Origin: an uncultured Chloroflexota bacterium
GTDB lineage: Bacteria; Chloroflexota; Limnocylindria; Limnocylindrales; Limnocylindraceae
Reading direction: 5' to 3'
Assembly: GCA_903937225.1 (NCBI GenBank)
Contig: CAIZYO010000100.1
Span: 1-7,528 of the forward strand
Length of the DNA stretch: 7,528 bases
The notes beneath the pieces were generated by a model that saw only the letters and a program-made list of their open reading frames with translations, ran no database searches and was not told the DNA's origin. Position 1 is the first letter of the stretch; every line of letters starts with the position of its first letter. Shown here piece by piece: positions 1-4,790 of the stretch. The translations under genes and the position numbers were made by a program.

Positions 1-73
1 CACCACAATACGCATGCTTTGCGGGCTTCTCGTGCCAAGTTCCGGCTCGGCGCGGGTGGGAGGTCTGGGTTTT

Positions 74-110
74 GAGGACGGCGGCGCTCTATCCACTGAG
101 CTACGGGGGC
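74..110 (-). tRNA. 5' half of a tRNA-Arg gene (3' half not found)
   Basis: Read on the minus strand from 110, the sequence gives an acceptor strand GCCCCCG, TA, a D-arm GCTC-AGTGGATA-GAGC, G, then CCGCC as the 5' side of the anticodon stem. The acceptor strand and the GGATA D-loop are typical of bacterial tRNA-Arg. The next bases, GTCCTCA, could hold a CCU anticodon, but position 32 would be G and 37 would be C, which is unusual. The expected GGCGG, T-arm (GGTTCGA type) and CGGGGGC closing strand are absent in the remaining bases down to position 1. It is either a truncated tRNA, a tRNA split by an intron or element extending left of the window, or an assembly edge. A weak -10-like TACCAT lies nine bases upstream. 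Bases 1-73 hold no gene I can support. Confidence 0.6.
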
Positions 111-139
111 TCGTAGAAGATGGTAGCCCAGCCCCGCGT

Positions 140-144
140 GGGAG
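140..144 (+). promoter_or_regulatory. Ribosome binding site of the glutaredoxin gene
   Basis: GGGAG lies nine bases before the ATG at 154 and selects that start over the in-frame ATG at 160. The same stretch, TG-G-GAGAAT at 139-147, also resembles an extended -10 promoter element, which would place a transcript start almost on the ATG. Both readings are possible. Confidence 0.5.
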
Positions 145-153
145 AATACGCCA

Positions 154-414
154 ATGGAGATGCTCCCGATCACCCTCTACATTCGGCCTGAGTGCGAACT
201 CTGCGAGGAGGCACGAGACGCCCTTCGCGCCGCTCTCGCCGACTCCCCCCTCCCCCGCTCGATCCAAGAGGTGGACATCGAACAGGATCCGATCCTCCAT
301 AGACGCCTGCTCACGGAAATTCCCGCGATTGAATACCGTGGCGCGCTGCTTGCACACGCCACAAGTCGGCTACGCATTCAGTCGTTTCTCGCGGATGTAG
401 AGAGGCGCGTGTGA
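154..414 (+). CDS. Glutaredoxin-like thiol protein (DUF836 type)
   Basis: A small cytoplasmic thioredoxin-fold protein of 86 residues. It opens with a beta-strand leading to the active-site motif CELC (Cys14, Cys17) and keeps the likely cis-proline region near Pro57 (EIPAI). The R-P-x-C-x-L-C context is typical of the short glutaredoxin-like DUF836 family. No signal peptide or membrane segment is present. It is the first gene of a plus-strand operon and ends three bases before ccdA. That neighbour suggests, by inference, that it passes electrons to or from the membrane transporter CcdA or acts as a general dithiol reductant. The substrate cannot be read from sequence. The ATG start is supported by GGGAG upstream. 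The assignment to the thiol-redox family is firm; the partner is not. Confidence 0.85.
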   Translation: MEMLPITLYIRPECELCEEARDALRAALADSPLPRSIQEVDIEQDPILHRRLLTEIPAIEYRGALLAHATSRLRIQSFLADVERRV

Positions 415-417
415 CCA

Positions 418-1110
418 GTGTCTGAGATCAGCCTGCTCACGGCCATCCTCGCTGGCGCACTCAGCTTCCTCTCGCCATGCGTCCTCCCGCTCGTTCCCGC
501 GTATCTAGGCCGCATCTCAGCGCTCAAGGGCGAAGAGTCTCCCGTTCTGCATGCCGTCCTCTTTGTTGGTGGATTCACCTCACTCTTCACACTGCTCGGC
601 CTCGGCGCCGCATACGCTGGCGGCGCACTCGCAGGGTTTCTCCCCGCAGTTCAACTGCCGCTCGGAGTTGCCGTGATCGCTGGTGGGCTCCACCTAGCCG
701 GCTTCGTGCGCATTCCACTCTTGGACCGCGGCGCGGCTCCTCGCGTCGTTCGCGCCGCCGGTCGCTCAGGGAGTTTTCTCCTTGGTCTCGCCTTCGCCGC
801 GGCGTGGACGCCGTGCATCGGCATCGTCCTTGGCTCAATCCTTGCGCTCGCTGCAACTTCAAGTGATCCAGTCGGGGCAACCGCACTCCTGCTCAGCTAC
901 AGCGCGGGCCTTGGGCTCCCATTTGTTCTGATTGCAGTTGTGGCGGCACGCGGTGACGGCGGCACTCCTCGAATCCTCTCCTCGCTCCGTCGCGGCACAC
1001 GTACGGCCGGTCGGCTCGGTGGGGTTCTCGTCGCACTTATCGGAGTTGCGATCGCTACGGGGCTCCTCCCTCTTCTGGCGCGCTACCTGCCTGGACTTCC
1101 CGGACTCTGA
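418..1110 (+). CDS. ccdA: Cytochrome c biogenesis protein CcdA
   Basis: A polytopic inner-membrane protein of 230 residues with about six hydrophobic segments, the size of the short CcdA family related to the central domain of DsbD. Two membrane segments carry the conserved cysteines: SFLSPCVLPLVPAYLG (Cys21) and AAAWTPCIGIVLG (Cys133). In this family the pair takes electrons from a cytoplasmic thiol donor and hands them to an extracytoplasmic thioredoxin-like protein. Both kinds of partner flank it here: a CxxC glutaredoxin upstream and a TlpA-type protein two bases downstream. The start is GTG at 418. There is no strong ribosome site at good spacing, only AGAGG twelve bases upstream, so translational coupling to the preceding gene is likely. 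It is in the same frame as that gene, separated only by TGA CCA. Confidence 0.95.
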   Translation: MSEISLLTAILAGALSFLSPCVLPLVPAYLGRISALKGEESPVLHAVLFVGGFTSLFTLLGLGAAYAGGALAGFLPAVQLPLGVAVIAGGLHLAGFVRIPLLDRGAAPRVVRAAGRSGSFLLGLAFAAAWTPCIGIVLGSILALAATSSDPVGATALLLSYSAGLGLPFVLIAVVAARGDGGTPRILSSLRRGTRTAGRLGGVLVALIGVAIATGLLPLLARYLPGLPGL

Positions 1111-1112
1111 TC

Positions 1113-1736
1113 GTGGCAATGATCGGTCCATTCCCGCGTCGCGCACTCGCTCGCATTGTCCTCCTCGCGCTCGTGATTGCGGTCCTGCTTGGGCTCGCTG
1201 GCACCAGCATCCCGACCGCCGGTTCGTCAGGTACCGGACTTAACGATCAAGGACAGTATGTGATCGACCCAGATACGAACGGTCCAATTCCCGGCAGCCA
1301 GCTCCTCATTCCTTTGAGCCAGCCTGCGGCGGACGGAGAAACATATGGCGACCTGATCGCTGCACGGCGTGCGGCAGGCCTGGGAGAGCCGCGGCTGATC
1401 ATCGTCGACCTCTTTGCCACCTGGTGTCCGCCGTGCCAACAGGAGACTCCGACGCTGAGATCACTAGATCGTGCCTATCGCGAAGAGGGCCTCCTCATCA
1501 TCGGAATCTCCGTGCAGGAGTTACGCGAAACGGTTCGCGGGTACGCGGAACGCTACGAGATTGAGTATCCAGTCCTTCTCGACGTTGATGGAGCGCTCTT
1601 CCGGGCCGCTCTGGCTGGTGGACTCCCAACGAAGATCCTGCTTGATGCGGAGGGTCGCGTCCTCCAGGTTCTCCCTCGCCCGTTTACGCCAGAGGACGGA
1701 CCAGGTCTGATCGCTCCGCTCCTACGCGCCCCGTAG
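1113..1736 (+). CDS. TlpA/ResA-like membrane-anchored thioredoxin
   Basis: A 207-residue protein with basic residues (RRALAR, 9-14) and then a hydrophobic segment (about 15-30), fitting an uncleaved signal anchor with the rest outside the membrane. The thioredoxin domain spans roughly 92-205, with the active site WCPPC (Cys105, Cys108), a TlpA-like DLFAT lead-in and the cis-proline in GGLPTK (Pro172). Such proteins reduce apocytochrome c or other envelope disulfides, using electrons from CcdA, whose gene ends two bases upstream. Residues 31-92 are less standard: a Gly/Ser/Pro/Asp-rich stretch and then an Ala/Arg-rich helix replace the usual LSDLRGK-type segment before the core. The start is GTG at 1113, with ATG at 1119 as an alternative in the same frame; neither has a strong ribosome site. 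The stop lies two bases from the convergent hydrolase stop. Confidence 0.88.
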   Translation: MAMIGPFPRRALARIVLLALVIAVLLGLAGTSIPTAGSSGTGLNDQGQYVIDPDTNGPIPGSQLLIPLSQPAADGETYGDLIAARRAAGLGEPRLIIVDLFATWCPPCQQETPTLRSLDRAYREEGLLIIGISVQELRETVRGYAERYEIEYPVLLDVDGALFRAALAGGLPTKILLDAEGRVLQVLPRPFTPEDGPGLIAPLLRAP

Positions 1737-1738
1737 CC

Positions 1739-2599
1739 CTATTCAGCGATAAAGCGGAATCGGTCTCGATCCACTTCGAGGTGCCCGAGCGGCGCATGTA
1801 GTTCGTGGCTCTGAGCAATGAGCCACTGGTTCGCAGCCGCCTCAGCAAAGATTGCACTCTTTGCATCAACAGAGACCCACGCTGCGTCATCAAATGCGGT
1901 CACCCATCGTGGATTCGCCTGCCAGGGGCGCATGAATAGATCACCCATAAAGAGGAGCGTCCGCTCTCGCCCGCGAATGATGGTTGCCTGAGATCCGGGG
2001 GTGTGTCCACCGAGAAGGCGCAGCTCAACCTCTGGGAGGAGCTGGCGCCGATCCAGAAACGCGTCTGGAGGCGAGACTGCAAAGAGGCTCGTCAGAAGCG
2101 GCTGATCATAAGCCGCACGTGCGCGCGCGGATGCGCTCGCCAGGGCGTCAATCTCGGCCTGCGGCGCAATAATCGTTGCACGTGGGAAGGCGGCAGAACC
2201 GCCAATCCCTGTGAGCCCGCCTGCGTGGTCACGGTGCAAGTGACTCGGCACCACGTAGCGCAGGCTATCTGGATCCGCACCTGACGCGATCAGCGCATCA
2301 CGTGCACTGACCGACGAGATCTCATCGCTTTCGCGACGCTCCCCTGCTGGAATTGCTCCCGTCTCAAGGAGGAGGGCACCTGATGGCGTACGCACGTGGA
2401 GTGTGTTCAGCGATTGAAGGAGCCGCGACTCCCTATCGATCTCATCGCGCACGAGCGGCTCCCAGGTTGTGCGCGGGACTGGCCCGAAGATGGCACCCGC
2501 ATCGCTGCGGAACGCCCCGATCTGCAAGAGGTCAACGCTGACGGAACCGAGATCAATCGTTCGAACTGGTCGAACGCCGGTCCCCTCCCGGTTCAGCAT
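1739..2599 (-). CDS. Metallo-beta-lactamase-fold hydrolase
   Basis: A soluble protein of 286 residues from the ATG at 2599. GTG at 2602 gives one more, and the numbering below counts from that GTG. The metal-binding set of this fold is complete: SHLHRDHAGG (His121, His123, Asp125, His126), GGHTPGS (His200), GDLF (Asp221) and a late His266 in QSHELHAPLGH. The N-terminal FGPVPRTTW and the C-terminal HAPLGHLE pattern resemble the lactonase/glyoxalase-like branch that ends in a P-x-x-GLGH stretch. The substrate is unknown: an ester, lactone or thioester is plausible for this branch. There is no signal peptide. Its ATG overlaps the dcd stop (TGATG), so translation is probably coupled and it is the last gene of the nrdR-dcd unit. 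That context does not by itself define a role in nucleotide metabolism. Confidence 0.88.
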   Translation of the reverse strand: MLNREGTGVRPVRTIDLGSVSVDLLQIGAFRSDAGAIFGPVPRTTWEPLVRDEIDRESRLLQSLNTLHVRTPSGALLLETGAIPAGERRESDEISSVSARDALIASGADPDSLRYVVPSHLHRDHAGGLTGIGGSAAFPRATIIAPQAEIDALASASARARAAYDQPLLTSLFAVSPPDAFLDRRQLLPEVELRLLGGHTPGSQATIIRGRERTLLFMGDLFMRPWQANPRWVTAFDDAAWVSVDAKSAIFAEAAANQWLIAQSHELHAPLGHLEVDRDRFRFIAE

Positions 2600-3195
2600 C
2601 ACTCCGGTCGTTCGGTCTCGCGGCGTGTCGCGTCAAAATCCACATGGATCGCCGACGCGGTCGGTTCGGTCTGTCCCTGGTATCGGCTGCGAAGCTCCTT
2701 GCTGCCGTACGGCTGCTCAACCTCGCTCGACATGCGGTGGAAGGAGATCTGTCCAATCTTCATTCCCGGGTAGAGCGCAATGGGGAGCCGCGCCACATTC
2801 CCGAGCTCAAGGGTGAGATTGCCAACCCAGCCCGGATCTACATACCCAGCGGTGGAGTGGATCAGAAGTCCGAGGCGACCGAGTGATGACTTCCCATCGA
2901 GGCGCCCGAGGAGACTGTTGCCAACACTGATGCGCTCAAGCGTCTGCCCCAAGACAAACTCGCCAGGGTGCAGCATGAACCGCTCCCCTTCCGAGACCAC
3001 TTCAAGGTCGGTGAGTTCTGGCTGCTCCGCGCGCGGGTCAATGTATCCGTACCGATTGTTGCGGAAGACGCGGAAGGTGCGATCAAGGTGCAAGTCTATG
3101 GATGCTGGCTGCACGTCGCGATCATCAAAGGGGGTGACCGCAATCTCGCCTGAGGCGAGTGCGGCACGAAGATCGCGATCAGAGAGGACGCTCAC
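2599..3195 (-). CDS. dcd: dCTP deaminase, possibly dUMP-forming
   Basis: A cytoplasmic, usually trimeric enzyme that deaminates dCTP as a route to dUMP for thymidylate synthesis. The 198-residue product shows the family landmarks: an N-terminal LSDRDLR, QPASIDLHLD (29-38), HPGEFVLG (76-83), GKSSLGRLGLL (101-111), HSTAGYVDPGW (113-123) and TLELGNV with the catalytic Glu130. The C-terminal nucleotide-closing segment is YQGQTEPTAS. HSTAG rather than the Escherichia coli HVTAH form resembles the mycobacterial and archaeal bifunctional enzymes that also release diphosphate, so dUMP may be formed directly; this is inference. The GTG start overlaps the nrdR stop by four bases (GTGA) and has GGAGAG six bases upstream. 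A charged tail of about 12 residues after HVDF exceeds the usual length. Confidence 0.95.
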   Translation of the reverse strand: MSVLSDRDLRAALASGEIAVTPFDDRDVQPASIDLHLDRTFRVFRNNRYGYIDPRAEQPELTDLEVVSEGERFMLHPGEFVLGQTLERISVGNSLLGRLDGKSSLGRLGLLIHSTAGYVDPGWVGNLTLELGNVARLPIALYPGMKIGQISFHRMSSEVEQPYGSKELRSRYQGQTEPTASAIHVDFDATRRETERPE

Positions 3196-3698
3196 GCTTC
3201 GCTCTCCACGCTCGCTCGACGACGGCGCTTTCCAACGCCAGCACCCTTCTCCTCTACGAGCGTGTCAACCTCCCGTTTGAGCGTGGCGAGATCTTCAAAC
3301 GACTGATACACACTTGCAAATCGGATGTAGCCGATCTGATCAATTTCACGAAGGGCCGCCATCGCGAGCGCACCGATTCGCGAGGTTGAAATCTCCGTGA
3401 CTCCTGTGGCGCGGATCTGTGCCTCAATCGCCTCCATCGCGCGCTCGGGAGCGTCGACTGGGACCGGTCGGCGGGCAAGCGCAGTGCGAAGTCCATCGAG
3501 AAGCTTCAGTGGGTCGTACTCTTCTCGCAGCCCAGAGCGTTTCACAACATAGAGGCGGGCTAATTCTGCGCGCTCGTACGTGGTGACGCGGGTGCCACAA
3601 ATTCGGCAGGCGCGACGACGCCGGATGACGCTCCCCTCATCGAGATCGCGAGAGTCCACCACCCGCGTATCGGGCTCCTTGCAGGACGGACAGCGCAC
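3192..3698 (-). CDS. nrdR: Transcriptional repressor NrdR
   Basis: NrdR senses ATP/dATP and represses ribonucleotide reductase genes by binding paired NrdR boxes. This 168-residue product has the N-terminal zinc ribbon with Cys3, Cys6, Cys31 and Cys34 (RCPSCKEP and CRICGTR), the conserved DSRDLDEGSVIRRRR stretch between them, then the ATP-cone from about 46 to 136 (VVKRSGLREEYD and IRFASVYQSFEDL). It is somewhat longer than the typical 150-160, ending in a basic KRRRR tail. The start is GTG at 3698, with AGGAGG four bases upstream; an ATG farther upstream meets an in-frame TAG at once. It leads an operon with dcd, which is in line with control of deoxynucleotide supply. No ribonucleotide reductase gene lies in the window. 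Confidence 0.96.
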   Translation of the reverse strand: MRCPSCKEPDTRVVDSRDLDEGSVIRRRRACRICGTRVTTYERAELARLYVVKRSGLREEYDPLKLLDGLRTALARRPVPVDAPERAMEAIEAQIRATGVTEISTSRIGALAMAALREIDQIGYIRFASVYQSFEDLATLKREVDTLVEEKGAGVGKRRRRASVESEA

Positions 3699-3702
3699 CC
3701 TA

Positions 3703-3708
3703 CCTCCT
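3703..3708 (-). promoter_or_regulatory. Ribosome binding site of nrdR
   Basis: AGGAGG on the minus strand, four bases before the GTG at 3698. It is the strongest Shine-Dalgarno match in the window and decides the nrdR start. Confidence 0.8.
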
Positions 3709-3713
3709 CATCA

Positions 3714-3762
3714 CCCCCACAGATAGTGGCGGCAGGACGAGTCTACACACGCCCTAGCGTTG
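3714..3762 (-). promoter_or_regulatory. Possible paired NrdR boxes upstream of nrdR
   Basis: Two imperfect dyads lie in the nrdR leader: CCAC-AGATA-GTGG (3717-3729) and ACGC-CCTA-GCGT (3749-3760). Their centres are about 31-32 bases apart, which is the spacing known for paired NrdR boxes. Against my recalled 16-base consensus ACACWATATATWGTGT, windows 3714-3729 and 3747-3762 match at about 10 and 8 positions, which is weak. The first dyad also has a shorter internal spacer than a true box. A promoter for nrdR must lie somewhere in this gap, but no clear -35/-10 pair is visible. Confidence 0.25.
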
Positions 3763-3771
3763 CGGAGCGCC

Positions 3772-3797
3772 CAGCCCTCTCCACAGCGAGGGAGCTG
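3772..3797 (-). other. Hairpin after mog, without a U-tract
   Basis: CAG plus CCCTC pairs with GAGGG plus CTG around an eight-base loop, with a two-base bulge. A second small hairpin, CTGC-CCC-GCAG (3795-3805), overlaps it. The position, just after the mog stop at 3818, would suit an end of the molybdenum cofactor transcript. No run of T follows, so it is not a standard intrinsic terminator. Confidence 0.25.
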
Positions 3798-3817
3798 CCC
3801 CGCAGGGAGACGATCGA

Positions 3818-4303
3818 TCAGCCGTGGTCCACAGGGCCTGCGATCGTCTCGCAGGCATGCTCAAGGACAGGGAGGAGAATTGCCAATCCGTCCCGAACCG
3901 CCCCGCTGCCGCCAGGCATGTTAACGATCAGACTTCCGCGCAGCACGCCTGCCACCCCGCGCGAAAGGATCGCTGCGGGCGTCTGCGATCGCCCCAACAT
4001 CCGGATCGCTTCGGGGATGCCAGGGATCTCTCGCTCCAGGAGTGGACGTGTTGCGTCTGGGGTGACATCGCGTGGCGTTAGACCCGTTCCGCCCGTCGTC
4101 AGAATGACGTTGACGCTCCCCGCTCGCTCGATAAGCAGCGCGCTGATCTGGTCGCGTTCATCTGGAACGGATGCGCGTGAAACCTCCCAGCCGTGCGCCT
4201 CCATCGCTGCGGCGGCGAGCGTGCCAGAGCGATCCTCGCGCGTGCCTGCAGAGACGGAGTCGCTCACCGTCACAATCAACACACTCCGCTTCTCGTCACC
4301 CAT
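3818..4303 (-). CDS. mog: Molybdopterin adenylyltransferase family (Mog/MoaB)
   Basis: This family adenylates molybdopterin in the step before molybdate insertion by MoeA. The 161-residue product shows the MoCF-binding fold: VSDSVSAGTREDRSG near the N-terminus, LTTGGTGLTPRDVTPDAT as the nucleotide/pterin loop, EIPGIPEAIR, then LSRGVAGV and NMPGGSGAV. The last motif differs from the common LPGSPKA form. Mog and the non-catalytic MoaB share these motifs, so the choice between them is not certain. I chose ATG at 4303 because GGAGG (4308-4312) sits four bases upstream; GTG at 4321 would add six residues. The start overlaps the moaC end by eight bases (ATGGGTGA), which implies coupled translation in a moeA-moaC-mog unit. 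Confidence 0.93.
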   Translation of the reverse strand: MGDEKRSVLIVTVSDSVSAGTREDRSGTLAAAAMEAHGWEVSRASVPDERDQISALLIERAGSVNVILTTGGTGLTPRDVTPDATRPLLEREIPGIPEAIRMLGRSQTPAAILSRGVAGVLRGSLIVNMPGGSGAVRDGLAILLPVLEHACETIAGPVDHG

Positions 4304-4781
4304 CTCGCCTCCACGTCCCACTCGCGCCGCCAGACTTCTCTTGCAACTGAGTCGGGCCGATCACCGCGGCGCGATCGAGTGCCTTAATCATGTCGTAGAC
4401 GGTAAGCGCAGCCACAGATGCAGCGGTCAGTGCCTCCATCTCTACGCCTGTCTGCCCGGTGCAGCGCACCTCAGCCTGGATCAGCACCGCGCCTGCGGGC
4501 TGGTCGACGCTGCAGTGCACCTCTACAAGGGAGAGTGCGAGCGGGTGGCAGAGTGGGATCAGTTCGGCTGTGCGCTTCGCCGCCTGGACACCCGCAATCT
4601 CCGCCGTGCTCAGGACCGCCCCCTTCGGCGCATCACCACGTTCAATCAGCTGAAGCACTTCAAGAGAGGTCGTAACCCGACTCTCTGCAACCGCGCGCCG
4701 TTCGGTCGTGGGCTTTCCGCCAACGTCAACCATTGATGCACGGCCGTCGCTTCCAACATGCGTGAGACGTTGCTCTTCCAT
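4296..4781 (-). CDS. moaC: Cyclic pyranopterin monophosphate synthase MoaC
   Basis: MoaC converts the MoaA product (3',8-cyclo-GTP) to cyclic pyranopterin monophosphate, early in molybdenum cofactor synthesis. The 161-residue protein is the normal length and carries LTHVGSDGRASMVDV at the start, KGAVLSTAEIAGVQAAKRT (Lys53), ELIPLCHPL (His79), GQTGVEMEAL and YDMIKALD (Asp130, Lys133), matching the active-site residues known in Escherichia coli. The C-terminal loop reads EKSGGASG where KSGGKSG is usual, so one lysine is Ala here. The ATG at 4781 has AGGA seven bases upstream, overlapping the moeA stop; the gap to moeA is nine bases. MoaA, its partner upstream in the pathway, is not in the window. 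Confidence 0.97.
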   Translation of the reverse strand: MEEQRLTHVGSDGRASMVDVGGKPTTERRAVAESRVTTSLEVLQLIERGDAPKGAVLSTAEIAGVQAAKRTAELIPLCHPLALSLVEVHCSVDQPAGAVLIQAEVRCTGQTGVEMEALTAASVAALTVYDMIKALDRAAVIGPTQLQEKSGGASGTWRRDG

Positions 4782-4790
4782 GCGCTGATC

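Noticed and set aside
1..79. Group I intron inside the tRNA-Arg anticodon loop
   Set aside because: The 5' exon could end in U as required, but no internal guide pairing with the exon (a GGGAC-like stretch) and no conserved core elements are visible in the bases present. It stays a possibility only if the sequence to the left supports it.
14..400. An open frame of 128 codons overlapping the tRNA half and the glutaredoxin gene
   Set aside because: It reads through tRNA sequence and overlaps a recognisable CxxC protein in another frame. There is no ribosome site and no family resemblance.
3699..3817. Molybdenum cofactor riboswitch
   Set aside because: The gap follows the Moco genes instead of preceding them, and I see no matching conserved stem pattern.
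3726..4736. A long open frame of 336 codons on the plus strand
   Set aside because: It lies antisense to mog and moaC, which have full family motifs. Its own translation is Arg/Ser/Pro-rich with no domain, typical of a G+C-rich shadow frame.
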